In this document: positions 42,669-51,582 of the stretch, piece by piece
Layout of the letters: every line of letters begins with the position of its first letter
Numbering within the stretch: position 1 is the stretch's first letter
DNA from: an uncultured Alphaproteobacteria bacterium
GTDB lineage: Bacteria; Pseudomonadota; Alphaproteobacteria; CAAHEQ01; UBA3637
NCBI GenBank assembly: GCA_937888725.1
Contig: CALARE010000045.1
Coordinates: 1-54,450, forward strand
Direction: 5' to 3'
DNA: 54,450 bases
Translations under genes and position numbers: made by a program
Notes under the pieces: model-generated
Databases searched by the model: none
Told to the model about the DNA's origin: nothing
The model's input: only the letters and a program-made list of their open reading frames with translations

Positions 42669-44185
42669 TGGTAAAGCATCCTTTCTAGCTCAAATTCTTT
42701 TTCGATTGATTTAGGCGTATTTTCAATAATAAAAGAATGAATGCTTTGTTTTTCGCTGATAGTGGAATCATTTAAATCTAAAATTGCTTTAATTAAATTT
42801 TCACCAATTTTATTTTTATTTTCTACTTTTAAATATTCATAAGGTACTAAAATTTGTTGCGAGTCCTTTTTTAAAGATAGTTCCTCATAAGCTTCATTTG
42901 AAAGGCGTTTATAAAAATTAGTACAATCTTTATCTGTTGTGTTAGTGCAAAAATGAGCAATAAGAGAATTTAGGTCATTGGAAAAGCCTGCTCCAAGTAA
43001 TTGAAGTGTCGGAATAAGCATCATTCGTTGTTTTTGATAAATGTCTAATGGACTATTTTTCAAAAGGGTATACCACTCATTTGCTTTTTCTAAATTATTG
43101 CGTAAAGCATAAATTTGCACCGCATAAAATGCAGTTGGAAGATACGCTGGATTTGCTATGATTTTATCAAGTTCGCTTTCTATAACTGGTGCAATATGTA
43201 AGATAATTTTATCTGAAAAGGCAAGTTTGAGAAATTCGTTTAGATATTTAATTTTTTCTTTTTCATCAATCGTTGTTTGTATTTTTTGAAACAACTCAGC
43301 CCGTTTTAAATGGTTTTTATCAATTTTTAAATTGTGTAGTGGTAGATTATAAATTTTTTTTAATTCGTCACCTGTTAAATTCAATTGTTCCGCCAGTTGT
43401 ATGCGTTTTTCAATATCTGTATAGGGTAGTAATGTTAAAATTTTTTGGATATCTAAAGTTTGGTTTTGAAAATTAAAAGGGGTTGTTTTTGAACGTGCTA
43501 GTAAAAAGGCATCTTCTTTTTTGGGTGTTTCTTCTATTAGCGGAGTCTCAATTTCAAGTAAAATATTTTCTGCAAGGCTTGAAAATAAATCAGAAGGTTT
43601 TTCTTGACTTTCTTTTAAAATTTCATATGACAAGATAGCTTTATTTCTTTCTTCTTTTTCTAAAAATAAGTTTATTCTTGCTTTATCTAAAAAGGATACA
43701 TCTGTGATGTTTTCTAAAATAGGTTCTGCATCGTTTATTTTGCCAATCATTAAGAGCGTGTAGAATTTTATTTTAAGAATATCCTCGGTTAATTGCTTTT
43801 CGGGTAGTTGTTGGATGATTGACAGTGTTTCATCAAAAGCCCCTAAACGAAAGAGCGTATTTAAGCGTTCAATTAAAAAGGCATAGTCTTTTTGGGAAAG
43901 GTTTTCTTTTTTTTGCGGAGCTGTTGAATCTTGTGTCAACAAAAGTGTTATGGCTTTTTGAGAAGCAGGTGTTAAGGGTTTAGTCCCTATTTTTTTGAAT
44001 AAGAGGATGAGATTTTCTTCATCACTTTCTTGCCATATATTAGAGGGGAAAACCGTACTTGTCCCAATTGTGTTTATAGAAAATGAAGGCAAATCTTCAA
44101 TAACAACATCCGATTGCAATACTTGGCTGTTTGCATTTTTTGTTAACAAAAGACAAAGGAGAAAATAAAATAATTTTTTTTTCAT
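42665..44185 (-). CDS. Exported helical-solenoid protein, unknown function
   Basis: 506 residues with a signal peptide (LFYFLLCLLLTKNANS). The mature part consists of many helix pairs resembling degenerate TPR units (FLIERLNTLFRLGAFDETLSI, FYTLLMIGKINDAEPILENI, FYAVQIYALRNNLEKANEWY). Cys near 410-420 (FCTNTTDKDCTNF) may pair. It is translationally coupled with the 47-residue protein before it and with xerD after it (overlaps of one and four bases). No family recognised; a periplasmic scaffold role near LPS export is only a guess. Confidence 0.65.
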   Translation of the reverse strand: MKKKLFYFLLCLLLTKNANSQVLQSDVVIEDLPSFSINTIGTSTVFPSNIWQESDEENLILLFKKIGTKPLTPASQKAITLLLTQDSTAPQKKENLSQKDYAFLIERLNTLFRLGAFDETLSIIQQLPEKQLTEDILKIKFYTLLMIGKINDAEPILENITDVSFLDKARINLFLEKEERNKAILSYEILKESQEKPSDLFSSLAENILLEIETPLIEETPKKEDAFLLARSKTTPFNFQNQTLDIQKILTLLPYTDIEKRIQLAEQLNLTGDELKKIYNLPLHNLKIDKNHLKRAELFQKIQTTIDEKEKIKYLNEFLKLAFSDKIILHIAPVIESELDKIIANPAYLPTAFYAVQIYALRNNLEKANEWYTLLKNSPLDIYQKQRMMLIPTLQLLGAGFSNDLNSLIAHFCTNTTDKDCTNFYKRLSNEAYEELSLKKDSQQILVPYEYLKVENKNKIGENLIKAILDLNDSTISEKQSIHSFIIENTPKSIEKEFELERMLYQ

Positions 44186-44328
44186 TAATTTAATGGCTTG
44201 TCAATTTGTTTTTCGATAGGTTGAATGTTTGCTTTTGGCTCAATAAACGCCATTGCGATAAAAAATCCAATGATGGCAAGTGCTATTATTTTAATGAATA
44301 TATGTTTTTTTTCTACTTTCTTGAGCAT
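44185..44328 (-). CDS. 47-residue single-pass membrane protein
   Basis: Starts MLKKVEKKHIF with AAGGATAAG upstream, then one membrane helix IKIIALAIIGFFIAMAFI and a short tail (EPKANIQPIEKQIDKPLN). The positive N terminus predicts N-in topology. Its TAA overlaps the next ATG by one base (TAATG), so translation is coupled to the 506-residue exported protein. A weak TTGACA with TAGTAT at 15 bases lies upstream on the minus strand. Function unknown, but the coupling and ribosome site argue that it is a real gene. Confidence 0.7.
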   Translation of the reverse strand: MLKKVEKKHIFIKIIALAIIGFFIAMAFIEPKANIQPIEKQIDKPLN

Positions 44329-44416
44329 TTTCTTATCCTTTATACTAGACAGATGAAATAAATATTGCTATGATGTATTCATACTATATTTTTAAAAGAA
44401 TTGTCAAGAAAAGAAC

Positions 44417-45019
44417 ATGAAACAAAAATTATTAGAACCAAAAATTATCTTGCTTGTGGGGATGATGGGTGTTGGAAAAACAAGTTTGGGACGGATTTTA
44501 TCTCGAAAATTGGAACTCCCCTTTTTTGATAGTGATAAAGAGATTGAAAAATCAACGGGTTTTTTGATTAATGAATTATTCTCAAAATGTGGGATGGAGG
44601 AGTTCCGTTTAGGAGAAGAACGTGTTATGCAGCGGTTACTTAATGGTGAACCATGTGTTCTCTCGTCAGGTGGTGGTGCGTTTTTATCAGAAAAGACACG
44701 TCTTTTGGCATCGCAAAAGGCAATATCAATTTGGATAAAAGCTTCAAGTGATGTTATTTCAAAAAGAACTCAAGGGCGAACACACAGACCATTGGTCCCT
44801 TCCGCGGATAATCAAAAAACAATTGAACGGCTTGTGGCAGAACGTTATCCTATTTATTCTGAGGCTGATATTATGGTGGAATCGTTTAAAGAATCGCCTT
44901 ATCGTACGGTGAGTAGATTGCTAAAAGAGCTGGAAAAAAGAAATATTATTGCAACGGTTGATGAGAATAACACAGCTCCTCTGCCCAAATATAAAAAGCG
45001 TAAAAAATTAAAAAAATAA
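44417..45019 (+). CDS. aroK: Shikimate kinase
   Basis: Phosphorylates shikimate with ATP in aromatic amino-acid synthesis. 200 residues with Walker A GMMGVGKTSLGR (15-26), the shikimate-binding DSDKEIEKSTG and EEFRLGEERV, SSGGGAFLSEKTR, and the lid RTQGRTHRPL. The C terminus has an extra basic tail (PKYKKRKKLKK). Alphaproteobacteria commonly have aroB next, but here a CNNM-type gene follows after 12 bases, so aroB lies elsewhere or is absent. AAAGAAC precedes the start; no consensus promoter in the divergent gap. Confidence 0.96.
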   Translation: MKQKLLEPKIILLVGMMGVGKTSLGRILSRKLELPFFDSDKEIEKSTGFLINELFSKCGMEEFRLGEERVMQRLLNGEPCVLSSGGGAFLSEKTRLLASQKAISIWIKASSDVISKRTQGRTHRPLVPSADNQKTIERLVAERYPIYSEADIMVESFKESPYRTVSRLLKELEKRNIIATVDENNTAPLPKYKKRKKLKK

Positions 45020-45031
45020 TTAGGAAAAAGA

Positions 45032-46291
45032 ATGTTTGAATATATTTTATTGGGTTTTTTGCTTTTGTTATCATTTTATTTCTCTGGAACAGAAACGGCT
45101 GTGACGGCGGTTTCAATGCCTCAGCTTTATGATATGGGAAAAAAAGGAAATTGGCGTGCACAAAAAATTATGATGCTCAAAAAAGATTCGCCTAAATTGT
45201 TGGGGACGCTTTTATTTGGGAATAATGTTGTCAATATTGCATTAACAGCACTTTCAACAGCACTTATGATAGAGTTTTTTGGCGAAAAATATGGGGTTTT
45301 AATTGCTACATTTGGTGTCAGTTTCATCGTTTTATTATTTTCTGAAATTTTACCAAAAACATATGCAATGAATAATGCACTTTCATTTTCAATGGTAAGT
45401 GTGCCACTTTTAAGTTTTTTTGTGGTTTGTTTTTCACCGATAGTGAGGGCGTTTAACTGCCTTTCAAAGGGATTAATTAAATTTTTTCCTGCAACAGATG
45501 GTCCTGTGAATGCAGACACAGTAAAAGCTGAAATTAGAGGAACACTCTTAATGCCAACAGAGGATAATGCAATCAATCAAGAACGTGTTATGCTTAAAAG
45601 TGTGTTGGATTTAAGCGATGTAACGGTTGAAGATATCATGGTTCATCGCAGTCATGTCGTTTCATTAAATGCAGCATTACCTGTGCCAGAAATTTTTGAA
45701 TTTTTAAGTCGTTCACCATATAGCCGCATTCCTTTGTGGCGGGGTGAACCTGATAACATAATTGGGGTATTGCATGCAAAAGCATTACTCAAAATGATGA
45801 ATGCTTATTATCGTGGCAAAGCAAAAGTATCAATTGCTGATTATTTAACAAAACCTTGGTTCGTTTTGAATACGACTTCCTTATTGGATCAGTTGCACGC
45901 TTTTAAAAAAAGACGAGAACATTTTGCACTTGTTGTTGATGAATATGGTGTGATTGAGGGGCTTGTTACCTTAGAAGATATTTTAGAGGAAATTGTTGGT
46001 GATATTTCAGATGAAAATGATACGCCCGACCAATCACTTTTACAAGTGGTAAAAACAGATGCGGGTGGTTATAGATTAGATGGACAGGCAACTATTCGTG
46101 ATATTAATCGGCATTTTAAGTGGGAGTTGTCAGATGAAAATGCTGCGACATTAGCTGGTTACATTTTGTACGTGGCTGAAAGAATCCCCGCAGAAGGAGA
46201 AACATTTGTAATTGATGGGTATTCATTCACAGTTGTTCAAAAGGATAAAAACAGATTGGCAGTTATTGATATTTTGCCCCCTGCATCCTAA
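45032..46291 (+). CDS. CNNM/CorC-HlyC family membrane protein
   Basis: Integral membrane protein of the CNNM family linked to Mg2+ or other divalent cation export. 419 residues: DUF21 membrane domain (about 1-190; LLLSFYFSGTETAVTAVS, LGTLLFGNNVVNIALTALST, FSEILPKTYAM), tandem CBS domains (about 200-330; VEDIMVHRSHVV, SPYSRIPLWRG, EHFALVVDEYGVIEGLVTLEDILEEI) and a CorC_HlyC domain (YRLDGQATIRDINRHFKW, DKNRLAVIDI). AGGAAAAAG precedes the ATG. It converges with the BON-lipoprotein gene, their stops overlapping by four bases. Confidence 0.93.
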   Translation: MFEYILLGFLLLLSFYFSGTETAVTAVSMPQLYDMGKKGNWRAQKIMMLKKDSPKLLGTLLFGNNVVNIALTALSTALMIEFFGEKYGVLIATFGVSFIVLLFSEILPKTYAMNNALSFSMVSVPLLSFFVVCFSPIVRAFNCLSKGLIKFFPATDGPVNADTVKAEIRGTLLMPTEDNAINQERVMLKSVLDLSDVTVEDIMVHRSHVVSLNAALPVPEIFEFLSRSPYSRIPLWRGEPDNIIGVLHAKALLKMMNAYYRGKAKVSIADYLTKPWFVLNTTSLLDQLHAFKKRREHFALVVDEYGVIEGLVTLEDILEEIVGDISDENDTPDQSLLQVVKTDAGGYRLDGQATIRDINRHFKWELSDENAATLAGYILYVAERIPAEGETFVIDGYSFTVVQKDKNRLAVIDILPPAS

Positions 46292-46863
46292 TCTTTTTCG
46301 TAGCGTGTTAAGACAATAATTTTTGTAACACTAATTGTGTTTTTTATAACAGCAATCACTTTTTCAAGTTCTTCTTGGTTTTTGCTGATACCCATTAAGT
46401 AAATAATCCCATTTTCCATTGTGATTTTATAATTAACGGATGAAATACCCTTTGTAATGGATAATTCGTATCTAATTTTTGCAGAAATAGCGGCATCTTC
46501 ATTTACAATACTGAGAGCAGGTGGTGTGCCAAGTCTGATATAATTATAAACCTGTTTAACCCCAGGTGTTGACCAAACAGTTTCAACGACTTCATCGATT
46601 AGAGATGTTTGTGGAAGTGCACCATTTAATAAAACAGCTCCTTCAAAGACGGTTAACTCAATATCTAATAAATATTTAAAATCCTTTTTCATTAATTTGT
46701 TGCGAAGACTAACATGTAACTTTGTATCTAACCAGTCATCTTGAAGCTTGCGATCGTCTAAAACAATAGATGTTACTTTATGCCCTGCATTATATATAGT
46801 ACCAATAAATTGACAGCTTGATATGAAAAAACAAAGAGGAATAATGAATAGTTCTTTTTTCAT
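46288..46863 (-). CDS. BON-domain lipoprotein
   Basis: 191 residues. I use the ATG at 46863 (MKKELF) because GGAGGG lies six bases before it; an upstream in-frame Met lies within that site. Lipoprotein signal with lipobox ISSC (Cys17). Two BON domains: about 60-115 (LLDIELTVFEGAVLLNGALP, VVETVWSTPGVKQVYNYI) and about 125-190 (ISAKIRYELSITKGISSVNYKITMENGIIYLMGIS). Similar to DolP/YraP outer-membrane lipoproteins. It follows rsmI-yraN, as in other Proteobacteria, and its start overlaps the yraN stop. Confidence 0.9.
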   Translation of the reverse strand: MKKELFIIPLCFFISSCQFIGTIYNAGHKVTSIVLDDRKLQDDWLDTKLHVSLRNKLMKKDFKYLLDIELTVFEGAVLLNGALPQTSLIDEVVETVWSTPGVKQVYNYIRLGTPPALSIVNEDAAISAKIRYELSITKGISSVNYKITMENGIIYLMGISKNQEELEKVIAVIKNTISVTKIIVLTRYEKD

Positions 46864-47231
46864 AAAACCCTCCATGCATCTATAAGATGTTGAGGTATAA
46901 TACTCTTATCTTTAAATAAAACCGCATCATATCGAACTTGAAAATGAGAGTATTGAGGATATTTTTGAAAAAAAACAGCCGAAGATTTAACAACTCTCAA
47001 TTGGTTATTAATATCAATAGATTGTGCGGCAAGTAGATATGTTTTCCTTTTTTTGACTTCAACAAAAACAATGGTTTTGTTTTTCTTCATAATTAAATCT
47101 ATTTCACCCGCACCTGTTCCGTTATGTACAGTAAAATTTTTCTTAATTAATTGATAGCCTTTTAACCTTAGGAAAAAAAGAGCAATTTTTTCAGTAAAAT
47201 GTGTGTTTTTAAATTTCCTCTTTTTGTGCAT
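46860..47231 (-). CDS. yraN: YraN/UPF0102 family endonuclease-like protein
   Basis: 123 residues from the ATG at 47231 (MHKKRKFKN); a TTG four codons upstream is an alternative and neither has a strong ribosome site. The nuclease-like core is conserved: FFLRLKGYQLIKKNF, GAGEIDLIMKKNKTIVFVEVKKRK (Glu-Asp...Glu-x-Lys of the restriction-enzyme-like fold). Biochemical role unsettled in the family. It overlaps rsmI by 23 bases and the BON gene by four. Confidence 0.9.
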   Translation of the reverse strand: MHKKRKFKNTHFTEKIALFFLRLKGYQLIKKNFTVHNGTGAGEIDLIMKKNKTIVFVEVKKRKTYLLAAQSIDINNQLRVVKSSAVFFQKYPQYSHFQVRYDAVLFKDKSIIPQHLIDAWRVL

Positions 47232-48045
47232 TTTGAATCTCAATTACTTTTTTATAAATGATTTTTTTGTGAATACCTGTTGCTTTTGAAACGAGATCTG
47301 CGGTGTCACGGGCAGAACTGTTTTGTAGTGTTTGTCTAATAAGCAAATCAACATCCTCTAAGTTTGTATTTGTTTCTCTTTCTCTGTCTATAACAAGTAC
47401 AAGTTCTCCTTTTGGTTGACCATTTTCTTTGTAATATTGAATAATATTTTGAAGGTAATCAGTTTTTGATTCTTCAAATTTTTTTGTGATTTCACGGACA
47501 ATAGATATTTCTCGATTTCCTAAAATTTCAAGGATATCTTCTAATGAGGCAATCAATCTGTTTGCAGTTTCATAAAAAACAAGAGTTGCAGGTGTGTTTT
47601 TATATGTTTGCAGTGTTTGAATCCTACCACTTTTTTTGTTTGGTAAGAAACCTGCGAATAAAAAGGCATCTGTTGGCAAACCAGATAATTGTAATGCTGA
47701 CAAAACGGCGTTGGCACCTGGAACCGTTGTAACTGGGATATTATTTTGTTTGCAATCTCTCACAAGGCGATATCCTGGATCAGAAATAAGCGGTGTTCCA
47801 GCATCACTGACCAAGGCTACTGTTAAACCTTGTTTTAGGTATGAAATAATTTTAGGACGGGCTGTGTCAGCATTATGTTCATGATAAGGAATTAATTTTT
47901 TTGCTTTTACACCAATTAAAGTAAATAGTTGAGCACTTGTCCTTGTGTCTTCACAAGCAATAATATCCGCCTCATTTAAATTGTCAATGGCTCGTTTTGA
48001 AATATCAGATAAATTGCCAATGGGTGTCGAAACAAGAATGAGCAT
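47209..48045 (-). CDS. rsmI: 16S rRNA (cytidine1402-2'-O)-methyltransferase RsmI
   Basis: SAM-dependent methylation of C1402 in 16S rRNA. The start at 48045 (MLILVSTPIGNLSDIS) is set by AGGAG six bases upstream and by the conserved beginning; a longer frame adds 23 residues with no ribosome site. 278 residues. Tetrapyrrole-methylase fold: TPIGNLSDIS, ADIIACEDTRTS, VALVSDAGTPLISDPGYRLV, VPGANAVLSALQLSGLPTDAFLFAGFLP, then FYETANRLIASLEDI. Divergent from the LpoA-like gene, the usual proteobacterial layout. Confidence 0.96.
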   Translation of the reverse strand: MLILVSTPIGNLSDISKRAIDNLNEADIIACEDTRTSAQLFTLIGVKAKKLIPYHEHNADTARPKIISYLKQGLTVALVSDAGTPLISDPGYRLVRDCKQNNIPVTTVPGANAVLSALQLSGLPTDAFLFAGFLPNKKSGRIQTLQTYKNTPATLVFYETANRLIASLEDILEILGNREISIVREITKKFEESKTDYLQNIIQYYKENGQPKGELVLVIDRERETNTNLEDVDLLIRQTLQNSSARDTADLVSKATGIHKKIIYKKVIEIQNAQKEEI

Positions 48046-48073
48046 AAAAAACTCCTTATATAAGAGATAATAC

Positions 48074-48102
48074 TTGAAAAATTTTGATAAATTGAGTATA
48101 TC
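48074..48102 (+). promoter_or_regulatory. Promoter of the LpoA-like gene
   Basis: TTGAAA (48074-48079) and TATATC (48097-48102) separated by 17 bases, 33 bases before the start codon. A minus-strand TATACT (48101-48096) overlaps the -10, perhaps part of a divergent rsmI promoter, but no -35 is clear for it. Confidence 0.6.
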
Positions 48103-48134
48103 AAATAAAAACAAATAAGAAAAGGAATAATTTA

Positions 48135-49322
48135 ATGTTGAAGAAAATTCTACTTGCCATAGGGTGTTTGTGCGTCGCTAGTTGTGGCTTAAAGACTGGT
48201 AAATTTGATGCGGAAATAACGAATTTATTGCCTCAAAGTGAAACAAAAAAAACAAAAACAGCTATTTTGTTACCATTGTCGGGTGATTCAGCATCTTTGG
48301 GGGATGCATTTCGTAATGCGATTTTAATGGCTCAGTTAGAACGTTCAACGGATGAAACGACAGAGGTTTCTTTTTATGATACAAAAGGGACTTCTTTGGG
48401 GGCAAAGGAAAGTTATTATCAAGCAAAAAATGAAGATGCAGATATTGTGCTTGGGCCCATTTTTTCATCGGAGGTATCAGCAATTGCAAATGAGGATCCT
48501 TCCATACCAGTTATCTCGTTTACATCTGATACGAGCGTGTTGAAAAATGGTGTTTATACAATGGCACTATTAATTGATCAACAGGTGCAACGGATTGTTG
48601 ATTTTGCCTGTCAAAAGGGGCAACAACGTTTTGCTTTATTGGGGCCAAAAGATAAAACGGGTGAAATTGTGATGAACTCTTTTTCTAAAGCCGTATCCTC
48701 TTGTCCAACAATGCAAATTTCACATATTTCGATGTATGACACACAAAATCCAGATTTAACAGGAGCTGTTGCTAAAATTGCACCTCCGTTAATTGATTTA
48801 AAAAAGGATAATTTAACAGAGGAAGAAAAAGAGTTAGCAACCAATCCAACGGCAGAGAGAATTGAATTTGATGCGTTGTTTGTTTTTGAACAAGGCGTTC
48901 GTTTACAACAGTTGGTTTCCTTATTAGGTTACTATGATGTGACACCAAATTTAGTTTCATTTTATGGCCTTGCAACATTAAGAGCTCAACATAATCGAGA
49001 TTTAATTGGTGCTTATTTTGCTGATTTGCCACAAGAAAAATTACGCTTATACCAAAAAAATTATCAAGATGCATTTTCAGTAAAGCCAATAATGGTTTCA
49101 GCTTTGGGATATGATGGTATTTCTCTTGTGAGTTATTTGTCTAAGAAAAAAATGCTTAATGATGATGGTTTACAATCAAAAGATGGCTTTTTTGGTATCA
49201 ATGGTCGCTTTCGTTTAAACGAAGATGGACGGGACGAACGGTTGTTGGAAATGTTCCAAATTAGGGGGAAAAATTATATCATTAAAGTTGATACAGCAAA
49301 GCCACAATTTGATGAAAATTAA
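48135..49322 (+). CDS. LpoA-like penicillin-binding-protein activator (lipoprotein)
   Basis: 395 residues with a lipoprotein signal (lipobox VASC, Cys17). The mature part is a type 1 periplasmic-binding fold: TAILLPLSGDSASLGDAFRNAILMA, ADIVLGPIFSSEVSAIAN, IPVISFTSD, FALLGPKDKTGEIVMNSF, DALFVFEQGVRLQQL, ALGYDGISLVSYL and FFGINGRFRLNEDG. Alphaproteobacterial members are annotated as activators of peptidoglycan synthases and lie divergent to rsmI, as here. The N-terminal TPR part of enterobacterial LpoA is absent. An amino-acid-binding role is the alternative. Stop overlaps hemW convergently by four bases. Confidence 0.85.
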   Translation: MLKKILLAIGCLCVASCGLKTGKFDAEITNLLPQSETKKTKTAILLPLSGDSASLGDAFRNAILMAQLERSTDETTEVSFYDTKGTSLGAKESYYQAKNEDADIVLGPIFSSEVSAIANEDPSIPVISFTSDTSVLKNGVYTMALLIDQQVQRIVDFACQKGQQRFALLGPKDKTGEIVMNSFSKAVSSCPTMQISHISMYDTQNPDLTGAVAKIAPPLIDLKKDNLTEEEKELATNPTAERIEFDALFVFEQGVRLQQLVSLLGYYDVTPNLVSFYGLATLRAQHNRDLIGAYFADLPQEKLRLYQKNYQDAFSVKPIMVSALGYDGISLVSYLSKKKMLNDDGLQSKDGFFGINGRFRLNEDGRDERLLEMFQIRGKNYIIKVDTAKPQFDEN

Positions 49323-50404
49323 GCACTTAATAATAAAATAAGCTGATTAAGCATTAATCTACCTTTTAAAGTGGTATATATTTTGTTGTTTTGAATGTTA
49401 ATCCATTTTTTAGAGAGTGCTTTTTTGAGGGCACTTTCTTTTATATGTGTTGTGGGATATCCTTTTTGAACGAGTCTTAATCCCATTAAAAGACGTTCTT
49501 CTTTTTTTTCTTCTTCTGTTAGTATAATAAATTGAGGGGTATTTTGTAGCCACTTATAAACAGATTTTTGATTTTCAGTTGCAATTAAATCCATCCTTCC
49601 ATGTGAGGCAGGGCCGATTCCTAAATAATTGTCCCCATTCCAATAAAGAAGGTTGTGTCGACATTCTTCTTTTATTTTTGCATAATTTGAAATTTCATAA
49701 GCGGGTAAATTATGTGCTTGCATTATTTCATCTGTTAATTGATAAAGACGTTTTGCTTGTAAATCAGATATTTGAGGTGTGTTGTTTTTATAAAAGGGCG
49801 TTCCTTCCTCGAGTGTTAATTGGTAGAGGGAGTAATGGTTAAGTCCTAGATTTAAAGCTCTTAAAAGTTCATTTTCCCAATCTTTAAGTTTTTGATAAGG
49901 GCGTGCATAAATAAGGTCAATATTAATCCGTTTAAAGGTGGATTTTGCCTCCTCAATGCGTTTGAGGGCTGTTTGAACCGAATGGATTCTGCCTAAAAAT
50001 TTTAAATCTTTGTCATTAAGAGATTGCACGCCAATTGAGAGTCGATTAAGTCCACTTTCTTTAAAAGATTTCATTTTTTTTAAATCAATAGCATCAGGAT
50101 TAGCTTCGAGTGAAACCTCTGCTTTTGGTGAAATACTAAAATTTTTATATAAGAGTGAGATAACTTCATCAAACATTCTTTCTGTCATCAATGAGGGCGT
50201 TCCTCCGCCAAAAAAGATAGATGTAACTTCTGGCAAATGTAAAAATTTTTCTTTAAAAACAGATATATCTCGTTTATAGCCATTTAAAATAAGCGTTTCA
50301 TCAATGAGAGGGGAAACCTTGCTTGCAAAGTCACAATATGGACATTTATTGAGGCAATATGGCCAATGAATGTAGATTCCAAAAGGATGTTTTTTGTGTG
50401 TCAT
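49319..50404 (-). CDS. hemW: Radical SAM heme chaperone HemW
   Basis: Iron-sulfur radical SAM protein that inserts heme into targets; formerly called oxygen-independent coproporphyrinogen oxidase-like. The start at 50404 (MTHKKHPFG) agrees with the family; a Met six codons upstream is possible. 361 residues. Motifs: IYIHWPYCLNKCPYCDF (CX3CX2C cluster), FGGGTPSLM, EANPDAIDLKKM, NRLSIGVQSLNDKDLKFLGR, INIDLIYARPYQ, and C-terminal LYWNGDNYLGIGPASHGR. A CNRY motif distinguishing true HemN is not seen. It is downstream of nothing else on its strand. Confidence 0.95.
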   Translation of the reverse strand: MTHKKHPFGIYIHWPYCLNKCPYCDFASKVSPLIDETLILNGYKRDISVFKEKFLHLPEVTSIFFGGGTPSLMTERMFDEVISLLYKNFSISPKAEVSLEANPDAIDLKKMKSFKESGLNRLSIGVQSLNDKDLKFLGRIHSVQTALKRIEEAKSTFKRINIDLIYARPYQKLKDWENELLRALNLGLNHYSLYQLTLEEGTPFYKNNTPQISDLQAKRLYQLTDEIMQAHNLPAYEISNYAKIKEECRHNLLYWNGDNYLGIGPASHGRMDLIATENQKSVYKWLQNTPQFIILTEEEKKEERLLMGLRLVQKGYPTTHIKESALKKALSKKWINIQNNKIYTTLKGRLMLNQLILLLSA

Positions 50405-50492
50405 TATGAGAACTCTTGACATTTCAATAAAAACGGAGTAATGTGAAATTCTGAAGTTTTATTGTTTTTACATTAACAGGAAAGAAAATACA

Positions 50493-51038
50493 ATGCAAAT
50501 ATTAATTTCTGGACAACAAATTAATTTAGGTGACAATTTCCGTATTTATGCGGAAGGAGCATTAGACTCATCAGTTTCAAAATATTTTGATGAAGCTGTT
50601 AGTGCTGATGTACGCGTAACCAGAGATGGGAGTGAAATCAAAACAGAATTGACAGTTCATCCTAAAACGGGTGCAGTTGTTCGTTCATCTGCAACTTCTG
50701 CTGATGCATATGCGTCATTGGATGGTGCAATTTCAAGATTATCACGTCAATTACGCAAGTATAAAAATAAATTAACAGCACACAAAAGCGTTGTTGAAAT
50801 GGCAGATATGTCTGTGATTGAAGCTGTTAATGAAACAGAAGAAGCTGTTGACGCTCCAGTTATTATTGCTGAAATGCAAACAGAAATTCCTGTTTGTACA
50901 GTGAGTGAAGCTGTTATGCGTATGGATTTAGAAAGTTTGCCAGCCTTATTGTTTAAAAACACAGCACACGGTGGTCTTAATATGGTTTATCGTCGTTCTG
51001 ATGGCAATATTGGTTGGGTAGACCCAAAACAAAAATAG
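50493..51038 (+). CDS. hpf: Long-form ribosome hibernation promoting factor
   Basis: Stores ribosomes as inactive dimers during starvation. 181 residues: N-terminal S30AE/YfiA domain (LISGQQINLGDNFRIYAEGAL, ADVRVTRDGSEIKTELTVHP, ASLDGAISRLSRQLRKYKNK), an acidic linker and the C-terminal dimerising domain (ESLPALLFKNTAHGGLNMVY, RRSDGNIGWVDP) that marks the long form. CAGGAAAG lies 11 bases before the ATG. It is followed by ptsN after seven bases, the common alphaproteobacterial hpf-ptsN pair; rpoN, often upstream, is absent here. Confidence 0.95.
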   Translation: MQILISGQQINLGDNFRIYAEGALDSSVSKYFDEAVSADVRVTRDGSEIKTELTVHPKTGAVVRSSATSADAYASLDGAISRLSRQLRKYKNKLTAHKSVVEMADMSVIEAVNETEEAVDAPVIIAEMQTEIPVCTVSEAVMRMDLESLPALLFKNTAHGGLNMVYRRSDGNIGWVDPKQK

Positions 51039-51045
51039 GTATATA

Positions 51046-51504
51046 ATGAAAATAGTTGATATTCTATCTAAGGAAAGTGTTGTTTGCGACATTTCTTCGG
51101 ATAGTAAGAAAAAATTGTTAGAAGATTTGGCATTGCTTGCATCTAAAGAAACGGGTGCTGATAGCCGTGTTATTTTAGATGCGTTGATTGAACGTGAACG
51201 TTTGGGTACAACGGGTGTTGGTGCGGGTGTAGCTTTGCCACACACACGTTTACTTGGTCTTGATAAGATTTATTGTGCCTTTGTTCGGACGAATCCTGTT
51301 GATTTTGAGGCCGTTGATGGAAAATTGGTTGATTTGGTTTTCCTTTTATTGGTGCCTGAAGAAGCGGGGGCTGATCACTTAAAAGCACTTGCAAGATTAT
51401 CAAGATTGTTGCGGGATGACAATATTACAGAGTCACTTCGTAAAGCAAAAACAACTGATGAGATTTATCAAATTATTTGTGATGCGGACAGTCAGGCGGA
51501 CTAA
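51046..51504 (+). CDS. ptsN: Nitrogen-related PTS enzyme IIA (PtsN)
   Basis: Phosphocarrier of the PTS-Ntr regulatory system, 152 residues. The active-site His is in GVGAGVALPHTRL with preceding ERERLGTTGVG. The fold is complete: MKIVDILSKESVVCDIS, KKKLLEDLALLASKETG, VDFEAVDGKLVDLVFLLLVPEEAG, HLKALARLSRLLRDDNITESL. It is co-transcribed with hpf and followed by an intrinsic terminator. Confidence 0.96.
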   Translation: MKIVDILSKESVVCDISSDSKKKLLEDLALLASKETGADSRVILDALIERERLGTTGVGAGVALPHTRLLGLDKIYCAFVRTNPVDFEAVDGKLVDLVFLLLVPEEAGADHLKALARLSRLLRDDNITESLRKAKTTDEIYQIICDADSQAD

Positions 51505-51520
51505 ATCTAGCCGTTTTATT

Positions 51521-51556
51521 AAAGAGGGCTTTCTAAGAAGAAGGCTCTCTTTTTTT
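51521..51556 (+). terminator. Intrinsic terminator after ptsN
   Basis: AAAGAGGGCTTT (51521-51532), eight-base loop, AAGGCTCTCTTTTTTT (51541-51556). The ten-pair stem has two G-T wobbles and is followed by T residues. Confidence 0.8.
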
Positions 51557-51582
51557 ATTGAAAGAGGTTTGGCAAAAGAAGC

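Noticed and set aside
44329..44416. Promoter for aroK in the divergent gap
   Set aside because: TTGCTA with TATATT is spaced by only 14 bases; no convincing pair was found on the plus strand.
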